Part shown: positions 54,704 through 63,908 of the stretch, piece by piece | Position numbering within the stretch: the stretch's first letter is position 1 | How the letters are laid out: each line of letters begins with the position of its first letter | NCBI GenBank assembly: GCA_002716065.1 | Contig: PAZE01000006.1 | Span: 19,500-83,499 of the forward strand | DNA from: Crocinitomicaceae bacterium | Lineage (GTDB): Bacteria > Bacteroidota > Bacteroidia > Flavobacteriales_D > Parvicellaceae | DNA: 64,000 bases | Reading direction: 5' to 3' | Notes under the pieces: model-generated | What the model was told of the DNA's origin: nothing | The model's database searches: none | What the model saw: only the letters and a program-made list of their open reading frames with translations | Translations under genes and position numbers: made by a program

Positions 54704-55638
54704 TGCTTCCAAATGATAAAATATATGTAGCGGGTCACAATGGAATGGTGGGTTCTGCAATAGTTAGAAAGCTGTCTTCACAAGGATATAATAATGTTAT
54801 TGTTAAAAATTCTTCAGAGCTAGATTTAAGAAATCAGCATCAAGTACGTTTATTTTTTGAAAAAAATAGACCGAGCTATGTTTTTCTTGCTGCGGCAAAA
54901 GTTGGTGGTATTATAGCTAATAACTCTTTTAAGGCAGATTTTATCTATGATAATTTGATGATTCAAACAAATGTCCTTAATTCTAGCCATCAAACAGGAG
55001 TTGATAAAGTTTTGTTTTTAGGTTCCTCTTGTATTTATCCAAAATTTGCGCGCCAACCTATTTCTGAATCTGAATTATTATCTGGAAGTCTTGAATCAAC
55101 TAATGATGCCTATGCAATTGCAAAAATTGCCGGTATTAAAATGTGTCAATCCTACAGAGAACAACATGGATTTAATTGTATTAGCGTTATGCCTACTAAT
55201 TTATATGGTCCAAATGATAATTACGATTTAAAAAATTCTCATGTTCTGCCCGCTTTAATTAGAAAGTTTCATGAAGCAAAAATTAACAAATTACCGTCTG
55301 TTGAGGTCTGGGGCTCCGGAAATCCTAAAAGAGAATTCCTTCATGTAGATGATTTGGCTGATGCTTGTTTGTTTTTAATGAATAAATACAATTCAAGTGA
55401 AATTATTAATGTTGGTACAGGACAAGATTTATCAATTAATGAATTAGCTTTACTTATTAAGAAGGTGACTGGTTACAAAGGTGAAATTTCTTATAACACC
55501 AATAAACCTGATGGGACACCAAGAAAACTTTTAGATGTTTCCAAGTTGCAAGCTCTTGGATGGGAGCATAAAATAAATCTTTTAAAAGGAGTTAATAGTG
55601 TTTATGAAGAGTATAGTAAATTATACAAAGCTCAATAG
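54703..55638 (+). CDS. fcl: GDP-L-fucose synthase
   Basis: A 311-residue SDR epimerase/reductase that converts GDP-4-keto-6-deoxymannose to GDP-L-fucose. The NADP site is V-A-G-H-N-G-M-V-G-S, and the catalytic pair lies in Y-A-I-A-K with G-S-S-C-I-Y-P. The ATG at 54703 overlaps the gmd stop by one base; a TTG upstream at 54691 is not needed. Its 3' end overlaps the Wzi-like gene by 35 bases. Confidence 0.96.
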   Translation: MLPNDKIYVAGHNGMVGSAIVRKLSSQGYNNVIVKNSSELDLRNQHQVRLFFEKNRPSYVFLAAAKVGGIIANNSFKADFIYDNLMIQTNVLNSSHQTGVDKVLFLGSSCIYPKFARQPISESELLSGSLESTNDAYAIAKIAGIKMCQSYREQHGFNCISVMPTNLYGPNDNYDLKNSHVLPALIRKFHEAKINKLPSVEVWGSGNPKREFLHVDDLADACLFLMNKYNSSEIINVGTGQDLSINELALLIKKVTGYKGEISYNTNKPDGTPRKLLDVSKLQALGWEHKINLLKGVNSVYEEYSKLYKAQ

Positions 55639-57178
55639 TAGAGGCTTAGTTTTATGTTGCTTCTTACTTTTTGTTGGAGCCTTTTTTGGTTCTACTTTTT
55701 GTCAAAACAAGAACTTCCCTTTCGAATTTAATTTTCAGCAACGTTTAACAAGTTCTATTAAGCATCGATCCATAAGGCCATATAATGAAGGTATTAATCA
55801 AATAAAGTACACCAACTTTTATGTTGATAGCGCTGAACGAGACTCCAGGTTTTATCGATTTGTTTTTAAAAAAAGCGTTTTAGATGTAGTCGATAACGAT
55901 GTAACTCTAAAAGCAGATCCGCTATTTAATTTTGCAGTTGGCAATTTATCTAACAGTAATCTTTATAGATATTTTACCAACTCTAGAGGTTTTAGGGTGC
56001 TTGCTGATTTAGGAAAAAAGGTTTCGTTTGAAACTAGATTTTACGAAAACCAGATGATTTATCCTGAGTATCTAGATGCTATAGCTGATCAAAGAGGCAT
56101 AGGAATTGGAATAGGTAGGTCAAAACCATTTAAAGATTATGGGCTTGATGCTGCAACAGCATCAGGATATATTTCATATTCACCAAATCAATTAATAAAT
56201 TTTCAATTTGGTCATGGAAGGCACTTTTTTGGAAATGGATATCGTTCTTTATTACTTAGTGATTATGCTCCTAATTACCCTTATTTTTCTGGACAATATC
56301 TCTTTTTAAATGGTAAAATAGCCTATAAGCATATCACCGCATGGATGCACAGCAGAGATAGAACACCTGGTTCAGGAATTTCTGCCGAAACAATCTATAA
56401 AAGAAAAGCATCTTCTTTTAACCTACTTTCTTTTTCATTAAATGAGAATTTAGAGTTTAGTTTTTTTGAAGGTGTTATTCATAAATCATACGATGAAAAT
56501 TTAGGAACTATACATCCAGATTTTTCATTTTACTTGCCAGTTTTTGGATCATCTATTTTAGTTAATTACCAGGATTCAAAAATCAATCGTGTTTATGGAG
56601 CTTCTTTCTCATCATTATTTGTTAAAAAAATTGAGTTGTATGGACAGACAATGCTACATGAATCCGCAAATTTGGCCTTTCAATCTGGTATTAAATGGCT
56701 TGCACCATTTCAAATAAAAAATAGTTATTTGTTAATAGAATACAATTATATAAAAACATTTTCATATACTGTAGATAGCTCAAGAATTCTTCAAACCTAC
56801 ACCCACAATGGGCATGAGCTTGCACATCCTTTAGGAAGTGGAGTGTCTGAGCTAATTATTAAAGGATATTTTGAGCACAAGAAATTTCTTCTTAATGTGC
56901 AATTTTCCAATTTTATAACTGAGTTTTCAGATGATAATCAAGGGGCTGATATTTTTCTACCCCATTCTTCATTAGCTACAGATTTGGTAAAACACAACAA
57001 TACATACTCTTTCATTGAATTAGGGTATTTATTGAATGTTCAAACGCAAATGAAAGTCTTTGTTAGCTTTACTAATAGAACAAATTTATCTGTAATTCAA
57101 CCTACTCAAAACTACCCATCAAAGTTCTTTTTTGTTGGCTTTAGAACCAACTTAATAAATAATTATTATGATCAATAA
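55604..57178 (+). CDS. Wzi-like capsule-assembly outer-membrane barrel protein (copy 1)
   Basis: A 524-residue predicted outer-membrane beta barrel. A long signal region (about 1-34, ending F-C-Q) precedes aromatic-rich strands; the motif G-H-G-R-H-F-F-G-N-G-Y-R-S-L-L-L-S-D-Y-A (around residue 205) is shared with the second copy at 58288-59808 and resembles the Wzi family, which anchors capsule polysaccharide at the surface. The ATG at 55604 is preferred over a GTG six bases upstream. Confidence 0.75.
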   Translation: MKSIVNYTKLNSRGLVLCCFLLFVGAFFGSTFCQNKNFPFEFNFQQRLTSSIKHRSIRPYNEGINQIKYTNFYVDSAERDSRFYRFVFKKSVLDVVDNDVTLKADPLFNFAVGNLSNSNLYRYFTNSRGFRVLADLGKKVSFETRFYENQMIYPEYLDAIADQRGIGIGIGRSKPFKDYGLDAATASGYISYSPNQLINFQFGHGRHFFGNGYRSLLLSDYAPNYPYFSGQYLFLNGKIAYKHITAWMHSRDRTPGSGISAETIYKRKASSFNLLSFSLNENLEFSFFEGVIHKSYDENLGTIHPDFSFYLPVFGSSILVNYQDSKINRVYGASFSSLFVKKIELYGQTMLHESANLAFQSGIKWLAPFQIKNSYLLIEYNYIKTFSYTVDSSRILQTYTHNGHELAHPLGSGVSELIIKGYFEHKKFLLNVQFSNFITEFSDDNQGADIFLPHSSLATDLVKHNNTYSFIELGYLLNVQTQMKVFVSFTNRTNLSVIQPTQNYPSKFFFVGFRTNLINNYYDQ

Positions 57179-57187
57179 CAATAAGAT

Positions 57188-58288
57188 ATGACAGGTAGTT
57201 TAATTCTTTTTTTGGGTTTTATAAGTGCATTTGTTGTTGTTTTTTTAGCAACACCATCTTTGATTAAAGTAGCTAAGCTTAAACACTTAGTGGATGAGCC
57301 AAAGGAACAGAGAAAGATGCATGGTTGGAGTATTCCTACAATTGGAGGAATAGTTATTTTTGGATCTGTTATTTTTTCTTACTCTCTTTGGTTCCCTGAA
57401 AAGTATAATCACATTCCTCATATGCTAACCAACTTTAAAGCCCTTACTGCTTGTTTAATCATTTTATTTTTTGTTGGAATAAAAGATGATATAATAGGAA
57501 CTGCTCCTGCAAAAAAGCTAATTGCACATTTTGTAGTTGGGTTTATTTTAGTAATAATGGCAGACATTAGAATTTATGATATGCATGGAATTTTTGGTGT
57601 TTATCAAAAATTGGATCTTTGGCAAAGTTATTTACTGTCCTTTTTTGTGTATATAGTTATAATTAATGCGGTTAATTTAATAGATGGGTTAGATGGGTTG
57701 GCTGCCGGAATAGGGTTGTTGGCTTCTGTTGCCTTTGGATTTATTTTTTACTATTCAGAAAATGTTCCGCTTTCCTTATTGGCATTTGTTCTTTCAGGTT
57801 CATTATTAGGGTTTTTAATTTTCAATTTTTCTCCAGCAAGAATATTTATGGGAGATTCTGGTTCTTTGCTAATTGGTTTGGTGCTTTGTGTTTTGGCTAT
57901 AAACTCTATAAGTGAAGATTATTCTAATTCACCTGATTGGTTGAGTTTGCTTAATAAACCTGTTCTTGCCATGTCTATTTTGGTTTATCCTTTAGTTGAT
58001 ACAATTAGAGTTTTTAGTTTAAGGGTAATGAGAGGAAAATCTCCTCTTGTTGCAGATAAAAATCATATTCACCATCATCTTTCAAGAAGGGGGTTAGGTC
58101 ACATAGGCTCAGATTTGTTACTTTATTTATACACCTTATTGATCGTTTCATCACAGGTGATATTGCAATTGTATTTTGAAGTTCAACAGCCAACTATTGT
58201 TTTTTTAGTTCAGCTTTTTATTTCTATTTCTATAATGTTACTTGTATTTATACTTATAAAACCTAAAGGAAAAAAGCTTGAAAATTAA
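57188..58288 (+). CDS. wecA: undecaprenyl-phosphate sugar-1-phosphate transferase, WecA/MraY family
   Basis: A 366-residue integral membrane enzyme with about ten helices that transfers a sugar-1-phosphate to undecaprenyl phosphate, starting lipid-linked glycan synthesis. Motifs: D-E-P-K-E-Q-R-K-M-H, K-D-D-I-I-G-T, N-L-I-D-G-L-D-G-L-A-A-G, M-G-D-S-G-S and the H-I-H-H-H-L loop. GlcNAc-1-P is the likely donor product. It lies between two Wzi-like genes and overlaps the second by one base. Confidence 0.92.
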   Translation: MTGSLILFLGFISAFVVVFLATPSLIKVAKLKHLVDEPKEQRKMHGWSIPTIGGIVIFGSVIFSYSLWFPEKYNHIPHMLTNFKALTACLIILFFVGIKDDIIGTAPAKKLIAHFVVGFILVIMADIRIYDMHGIFGVYQKLDLWQSYLLSFFVYIVIINAVNLIDGLDGLAAGIGLLASVAFGFIFYYSENVPLSLLAFVLSGSLLGFLIFNFSPARIFMGDSGSLLIGLVLCVLAINSISEDYSNSPDWLSLLNKPVLAMSILVYPLVDTIRVFSLRVMRGKSPLVADKNHIHHHLSRRGLGHIGSDLLLYLYTLLIVSSQVILQLYFEVQQPTIVFLVQLFISISIMLLVFILIKPKGKKLEN

Positions 58289-59808
58289 TGTTTAGAGTCT
58301 GTTTAAATATCGCTTTGTTATTATTGTTTTTTTCAATTAAAGGGCAGCATTATTTTTATGGCAATACTCAGCGTTTATATTCATTAGAGGCTATTGCATA
58401 TCAGTCTGGTAACAATGCTCATTCAATAACAAAACCATATAATTTTCATGTTGAAAATAAGTGTTCTTTTTCTGATTCTATTTTTCAATTAGGTGTTTTT
58501 GGATATGGGTCAGACACCAATTCTTCAAGGGCGGTTATTCTTCCTGTTTTTGATATTGATTTTCAACTATCTCCAACAACCAACAACACATATTTGTCTA
58601 GTGGTTTTGGTGTTCAATGTGAGTTAAATTTTCATCCTAAGGTTTCATTTTTTTCACGTTATAGTTATCGTTCTGGGCAAGCTTCTGAATATATTCTAGC
58701 TTCAATTAATAATAGAGGAACTATTCAGGGATTAGGCTTTTTAGAAGATTCAAGTAATCAATTTAAAATTCATGAATTGGATTTGAATTTATCTGCGGCT
58801 TTAAATGATTATTTTTTAGTTTCTATCGGAAGAGGAAAAAATTTTTGGGGTGATGGTCATCGTTCTCTTTTGCTTTCAGACTTTGCTCCGTCTTATCCTT
58901 ATTTAAGAATAGAGTCTGAGTTTTGGAAGGTTAAATACATTAATTTGTATTCTGTTCATAGAGACCATTTTTACAGTTCAGATAAACAAAATAAATTCTC
59001 TTCTTCACACTTATTAAGTTGGAATATTATTGACGGTCTTAATTTGTCTGTTTTTGAATCTGTTGTATGGTCTGGTAAAGACTCTCTAAACAGAAGAAAT
59101 TTTGACGTAAATTATCTTAACCCTATCATCTTTTTTAGACCTGTAGAATACAATATAGGTTCAGCAGATAATTCTTTTCTGGGAATGAATCTGAAAGCTA
59201 CTATTTTTAAAAAGCATGTTCTTTACTCCCAACTTATTTTAGATGAATTTTTACTTAAAGAAATAAGAGCTTCACAGGGATGGTGGGCTAATAAATATGG
59301 ATTTCAGCTGGGATATAAATGTTTTGATATTTTTAAGCTAAAAGGATTGGGGGTTCAATTGGAGTACAACAGAGTAAGACCTTTTACTTATTCTCACGTT
59401 AGCTCTTTACAAAATTATGGCAACGCCAATCAATCATTAGCTCACCCATTGGAGTCAAATTTCAGTGAGATTTTAACTAGATTACTCTTTCAAAAAGATA
59501 ATTTTTCATGCCAATTGACCTATGCTTATCAACAGCATGGAGGCAACACTTTTGGCAATTACGGAGGAGATATGTTTTCCAGTTATTCTACTAGAATGGG
59601 TGATTACAATCATTCTGTTTTACAGGGAGATTTAATCCAACAACATTACTTAGGTTTAAACTTGTCCTATTTACTTATTGCTAAGTCGAACACTGCTTTT
59701 TTTAGCAGATTGGATTTTAGAAATTATTTAACTCTTCAAAAAGAAAACAATTTACTTTTTTCAATGGGGATAAGGTCTAATATTTGGAACACCTACTTAG
59801 ATTATTAA
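58288..59808 (+). CDS. Wzi-like capsule-assembly outer-membrane barrel protein (copy 2)
   Basis: A 506-residue paralogue of the protein at 55604-57178. Signal peptide about 1-19 (ending I-K-G-Q), a beta barrel pattern and the motif G-R-G-K-N-F-W-G-D-G-H-R-S-L-L-L-S-D-F. The two copies diverge strongly outside the core motif, so they may export or anchor different polymers, or form a hetero-complex. TAATG overlap with the WecA-like gene. Confidence 0.75.
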   Translation: MFRVCLNIALLLLFFSIKGQHYFYGNTQRLYSLEAIAYQSGNNAHSITKPYNFHVENKCSFSDSIFQLGVFGYGSDTNSSRAVILPVFDIDFQLSPTTNNTYLSSGFGVQCELNFHPKVSFFSRYSYRSGQASEYILASINNRGTIQGLGFLEDSSNQFKIHELDLNLSAALNDYFLVSIGRGKNFWGDGHRSLLLSDFAPSYPYLRIESEFWKVKYINLYSVHRDHFYSSDKQNKFSSSHLLSWNIIDGLNLSVFESVVWSGKDSLNRRNFDVNYLNPIIFFRPVEYNIGSADNSFLGMNLKATIFKKHVLYSQLILDEFLLKEIRASQGWWANKYGFQLGYKCFDIFKLKGLGVQLEYNRVRPFTYSHVSSLQNYGNANQSLAHPLESNFSEILTRLLFQKDNFSCQLTYAYQQHGGNTFGNYGGDMFSSYSTRMGDYNHSVLQGDLIQQHYLGLNLSYLLIAKSNTAFFSRLDFRNYLTLQKENNLLFSMGIRSNIWNTYLDY

Positions 59809-59841
59809 TTATTGTTGAAAAAAATTATTTTTGCACCGCAT

Positions 59842-60732
59842 ATGCAAAAAGAAGTTAAAGAATCATCTTCAGCTCAATTTTCTGTTAAGCTTAAAGTTAA
59901 AGGTTATGCTGACCTTCTTAAGCTCAGACTTTCTGCATTGGTAGTGGTAAGCGCAATTTTAGGTTATTTTATTGCACCTGGCGAAGCTGATTTAACTGCT
60001 GTTGTTTATCTTTTTCTAGGGGGGTTTCTTGTTACAGGAGCTTCAAACGCATTAAATCAAGTTTGGGAAAGGGATTTAGATAAGTTAATGTCTAGAACTC
60101 AAAATCGACCTATTCCCACTGGAGTTCTTAGCGTTAAAGAAAGCTTATTTTTTGCTGTTTGCTGTTTTTTAATTGGAATTTTCTTGCTTTGGAAAATAAA
60201 TTTTTCATGTGCTGTTTTAGGGGCTTTTGCCTTAGGATCATATGTATTTGTGTATACTCCCTTAAAAACAGTAAGCCCAATTGCTGTACTAGTTGGTGCT
60301 TTTCCAGGAAGTATTCCTCCAATGCTTGGTTATGTTGCAGCATCAGGTACATTTGGTTTGGAGCCAGGTATTTTATTTTTTATTCAGTTTTTTTGGCAAT
60401 TTCCTCATTTTTGGTCCATAGCCTGGAGCCTTGATGAGGATTATAAAAAGGCGGGTTTTAAAATGTTGCCATCAGGATTTAGAGATAAAAAAAGTGCGTT
60501 TCAAATTATGCTCTATACAGCTTTTTTAATTCCTGTTTCTATGCTTCCATGGGTTGTTGAAATTAGTGGTGTTTTTTCTATGTTTCTAGCAATAATTTTT
60601 GGGATATTAATTTTAATTCCTGCTGTAAGATTACATCAAAGTTTAAAAATGAAATACGCTAAACAAGTAATGTTTTATTCTTTTGCCTATTTACCTTTGT
60701 TGTTGTTAATATTTTTTCTTGATAAAGTTTAA
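59842..60732 (+). CDS. ctaB: protoheme IX farnesyltransferase (heme O synthase)
   Basis: A 296-residue UbiA-family membrane enzyme that farnesylates heme B to heme O, needed for heme-copper oxidase. Aspartate-rich site: N-x-W-E-R-D-L-D-K-L-M-S-R-T and the second site S-L-D-E-D-Y-K. The ATG at 59842 is preferred; a TTG at 59812 adds ten residues. It begins the distal oxidase gene block, 3 bases before the next gene. Confidence 0.95.
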   Translation: MQKEVKESSSAQFSVKLKVKGYADLLKLRLSALVVVSAILGYFIAPGEADLTAVVYLFLGGFLVTGASNALNQVWERDLDKLMSRTQNRPIPTGVLSVKESLFFAVCCFLIGIFLLWKINFSCAVLGAFALGSYVFVYTPLKTVSPIAVLVGAFPGSIPPMLGYVAASGTFGLEPGILFFIQFFWQFPHFWSIAWSLDEDYKKAGFKMLPSGFRDKKSAFQIMLYTAFLIPVSMLPWVVEISGVFSMFLAIIFGILILIPAVRLHQSLKMKYAKQVMFYSFAYLPLLLLIFFLDKV

Positions 60733-60735
60733 TTC

Positions 60736-61995
60736 ATGAGTTTTTCTTCAAATACGAAGCCTAAAAGAACAGATAAAATAAATGTATACTCAAGCCTAGT
60801 ATATGTTGGTGTTGTTTCAAGTATTATGTTTTTTGCTGGTTTAAGTAGTGCAGTATTGGTTAGAAAAATGGATAAGTTTTGGGTAAACATCCATCTCCCC
60901 GAATTTTTTATGTACAGCACATTGGTTATTTTAATTAGTAGTCTTACCCTAATTATTTCTTTTCGTGCCGCAAAAAAAGGAAATTTAAAACAGCTTAAAG
61001 GGTATCTTATTCTTTCATTAATCTTGGGGTTTAGTTTTTGTGTATTTCAATATTTTGGCTGGAAACAGTACTACAACAGTGGGAATGCTGTAAAATCTTT
61101 TATTACTTATGTATACGGTCAGTACGGTCAAACATATTATTTGACTAAAGATGGAGATAATATTTCCTACAATGGTAACAACTACGAGATTGATGGTGTT
61201 GAGTTGTCTTCCAAGGAGGTTGAACAAATGCAACGTTTTGCTTATCAAATCTGTGGGGATGATTATGGGTATAAGTCAAAAAAAATTGCGGTTAAAAATT
61301 ACAACAAACCTTTTGCTGTTCATAGATCTACTGATAACAAGCAAGTTCAGTTCAATAATGGTAGTCCTTTTATAGATAATGTTAATTTATCTGAAGTTGA
61401 TAGAGATGAACTTTTCAAGTTCGCTTTTGGAATTTATCAGAACAAACCTTTTTTCATGTTGGAGGGAGAATATGGAAAAGACTTTTCTTTTTCATTAAAT
61501 GGTGAGGATTTATATTACGATAAGAAGAGATTATTTTTCCCTGAAAGAAGACTTAATGATCAGGAAATAAAATCAATTGAAAAGACCGTATTTCAGGGAG
61601 GGCAGGAGTACATTGTTCGAAATGGAGAGGTAACAATAAATGGAGAAACTGTAGATCTTGCAGAGTTTGAAACTTATTTTATGCTAAATAATGGCATTGA
61701 AATTGAGCTTAAAAATGGTGTTTGGACTCAGCTTAGGCAAGAATTAAACTCTACACAGTATGGAGAGTTTTTTCAAACCACTAATGTTTCAAGTAGTTTT
61801 GTTTGGGTTTTAACGGTGGCACATTTTTTACATATTCTTCTAGGATTAACAATCTTGTTGGTAGTTTTTATTAGATCAACAATGAATAAATACAACGAAA
61901 ATAATCAGGCTGGTCTAAAAGCAGGAAGTATATTTTGGCATTTTATTGGGCTTTTGTGGGTCTATTTATATGTATTTTTAGAATATATTAACTAA
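60736..61995 (+). CDS. cytochrome c oxidase subunit III-like protein with large inserted domain
   Basis: A 419-residue protein. The ends match oxidase subunit III: helices at about 20-42, 57-76 and 88-106, and after the insertion at about 352-380 and 398-416, including V-A-H-F-L-H-I-L-L-G and W-H-F-I-G-L-L-W-V-Y. Between helices three and four lies an extra soluble segment of about 215 residues (about 130-345), unexpected for the family. It shows roughly repeated units ending in motifs like L-S-x-x-E-V-E-Q-M and N-G-x-x-x-x-x-D-G. Without it the protein would be about 200 residues, the usual size for this Bacteroidota subunit. Confidence 0.82.
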   Translation: MSFSSNTKPKRTDKINVYSSLVYVGVVSSIMFFAGLSSAVLVRKMDKFWVNIHLPEFFMYSTLVILISSLTLIISFRAAKKGNLKQLKGYLILSLILGFSFCVFQYFGWKQYYNSGNAVKSFITYVYGQYGQTYYLTKDGDNISYNGNNYEIDGVELSSKEVEQMQRFAYQICGDDYGYKSKKIAVKNYNKPFAVHRSTDNKQVQFNNGSPFIDNVNLSEVDRDELFKFAFGIYQNKPFFMLEGEYGKDFSFSLNGEDLYYDKKRLFFPERRLNDQEIKSIEKTVFQGGQEYIVRNGEVTINGETVDLAEFETYFMLNNGIEIELKNGVWTQLRQELNSTQYGEFFQTTNVSSSFVWVLTVAHFLHILLGLTILLVVFIRSTMNKYNENNQAGLKAGSIFWHFIGLLWVYLYVFLEYIN

Positions 61996-62019
61996 ACTTG
62001 TAGTCGAAAAGTAAGTCAT

Positions 62020-62835
62020 ATGGCACAGCACGCAGAAAATATTACCAAAGAAGAACTTTGGGGGGGGAATGGATCTCCATTTAGAATTTCTTATGGGAAA
62101 CAATGGATGTGGATGTTTTTGGTCTCCGATGCTCTAACTTTTGGATCCTTATTAACTGCCTATGGTTTTGCTCGTCATCAGGCTGATGCTTGGCCAATTG
62201 GGGAGGAAACATTTAATGCTATGCCTTTTTTAGGTAATGGCTATCCTTTGCTTTATGTGGCTTTAATGACTTTTATCCTTATTGTGAGTTCTGTAACAAT
62301 GGTACTTGCTGTTGAAGCAGGTCATCGATTAGATAAAAAGGGAGTAACTAAGTGGCTGCTGTTAACCGTAGTTGGTGGATTGTTTTTTGTTGGTTCTCAA
62401 GCTTGGGAATGGTATCACTTTATTCATGGTACTCACTATGGTAGTGTGTTAACTGCTGATGGTTGGGCTGTTGTAGATTATGTTAATGAAGGTAAAGACT
62501 TAATTCTAAAGTTTGGTAGAGGTGTCATTGTTGATGGTGCTGCTGCGCAGTCCTTATTCGATGGTGCTACTGCAACAATGCAGGGAGCTAATTTAATTGA
62601 AAATGAATATGCTCCTGAGGTTCCTCAGTATGCAAATTTCTTTTTCTTCATTACAGGGTTTCATGGTTTTCACGTTTTCTCAGGTGTTGTTTTTAACTTG
62701 ATTATTTTAATCAACGTTATTCGTGGTGTTTACGATAAAAGAGGACATTTTGAAATGGTTGAAAAAGTAGGGTTATACTGGCACTTTGTAGATTTAGTTT
62801 GGGTATTTGTGTTTACTTTTTTCTACCTTGTATAA
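62020..62835 (+). CDS. coxC: cytochrome c oxidase subunit III
   Basis: A 271-residue integral membrane subunit with the family motifs W-M-F-L-V-S-D-A-L-T-F, A-W-E-W-Y-H-F-I-H-G and F-I-T-G-F-H-G-F-H-V-F-S-G, then W-H-F-V-D-L-V-W-V. Residues about 142-203, between two helices, form a soluble insertion (contains E-G-K-D-L-I-L-K-F-G-R-G). It is paired with the other subunit III-like gene 24 bases upstream and the subunit IV gene downstream. Confidence 0.92.
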   Translation: MAQHAENITKEELWGGNGSPFRISYGKQWMWMFLVSDALTFGSLLTAYGFARHQADAWPIGEETFNAMPFLGNGYPLLYVALMTFILIVSSVTMVLAVEAGHRLDKKGVTKWLLLTVVGGLFFVGSQAWEWYHFIHGTHYGSVLTADGWAVVDYVNEGKDLILKFGRGVIVDGAAAQSLFDGATATMQGANLIENEYAPEVPQYANFFFFITGFHGFHVFSGVVFNLIILINVIRGVYDKRGHFEMVEKVGLYWHFVDLVWVFVFTFFYLV

Positions 62836-62844
62836 TACGTTATT

Positions 62845-63246
62845 ATGGAAAGAGACGATTTAATTCACGACAATTTATACTCTTTATCAGCAAATCATGA
62901 TGAGGAACACGGTAAAGCAATTCGTAAAAAAATATGGCAAGTAACAGCCATTTTGACGGCAATTACTATTGTTGAGGTATGTACAGGTGCATTTATAAAG
63001 CAATATTATGAGGGTGTTGCCAATGAGTTTTGGTGGATAATTAAATGGTCTTTTATTATCCTAACTGTTGTTAAGGCCGCGTATATTGTTCTTGTTTTCA
63101 TGCACTTGGGTGATGAAAGAAAGAACTTTAAATGGGTTATACTAGGGCCATATATTTTATTTATTGCATATTTAATTTTCATTTGTCTTTCTGAAGCCTC
63201 CTATTGGAACGAAGTATTTAATGGTCCGGGCAGTATAACTCCATGA
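62845..63246 (+). CDS. cytochrome c oxidase subunit IV
   Basis: A 133-residue small subunit of the heme-copper oxidase. Three hydrophobic helices (about 32-50, 66-92 and 99-119) with the family pattern V-F-M-H-L-G-D-E-R-K-N-F-K. Probably assists subunit I/CuB assembly. It overlaps the SCO-like gene by 4 bases. Confidence 0.88.
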   Translation: MERDDLIHDNLYSLSANHDEEHGKAIRKKIWQVTAILTAITIVEVCTGAFIKQYYEGVANEFWWIIKWSFIILTVVKAAYIVLVFMHLGDERKNFKWVILGPYILFIAYLIFICLSEASYWNEVFNGPGSITP

Positions 63247-63908
63247 TAAATAATTTAAAATTTCTTATCCCCAAGAAAGGTGCAATAATACTTTCTTCAA
63301 TATTAATTTTTTTTCTTGCGCTTATTTTTTTCTTAACCAAAGGAGATCCTGTATTTCCTCCTTTACCAACGTTTGCTAAAGTTGAAAAAGAAGTTTCTTT
63401 TAAAAATGAAAATGGAAAAATTATTACTAAAAAAGATTTAGAGGGTAAAATACTCTTGGTAAATTATTTATCTACAACCTGTCCTTTAAATTTTCCAAAA
63501 GAATGCCCTATTAGTTTTGGAGTGTTTAAATTTTTCATTTACAATCAGCTAGTAGATAATACGGGGTTTAAAGACGTTAGAGTAGTTTCTGTTTTTTTAG
63601 ACTCAACTGATTCAGAAACCTTTTCAAAAAAAATTAAAGAATTTAGAGCATATCATCAGTTAGATTCTGAAAAATGGATCTTTGTTCAAGGAAATGAAAA
63701 CCCATTTTTTGACGTGAATCTATCTCAGGGAAATCCATGGAATAAAAAGGACACTATTTATGGATACGAAAAAGAGGCCTACATTATGACCTTAATGATT
63801 GATAAAGAATTTAACGTAAGAGGAAAATACATGACTATATTGGCTCCTGAAGTTAGAAGAATTACTAAGGAGATTAGCTTACTTATAAGGGAGGAAAATG
63901 AAAATTAG
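63243..63908 (+). CDS. atypical SCO1/SenC-like protein with CX7C motif
   Basis: A 221-residue membrane-anchored (helix about 13-31) thioredoxin-fold protein in the place of a SCO copper chaperone. Its cysteine motif is T-T-C-P-L-N-F-P-K-E-C-P (Cys80 and Cys88, seven residues apart) rather than the usual CxxxC, and the conserved histidine expected near the end is not evident. This suggests altered copper or redox chemistry. The 3' end overlaps the next gene by 11 bases. Confidence 0.65.
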   Translation: MINNLKFLIPKKGAIILSSILIFFLALIFFLTKGDPVFPPLPTFAKVEKEVSFKNENGKIITKKDLEGKILLVNYLSTTCPLNFPKECPISFGVFKFFIYNQLVDNTGFKDVRVVSVFLDSTDSETFSKKIKEFRAYHQLDSEKWIFVQGNENPFFDVNLSQGNPWNKKDTIYGYEKEAYIMTLMIDKEFNVRGKYMTILAPEVRRITKEISLLIREENEN

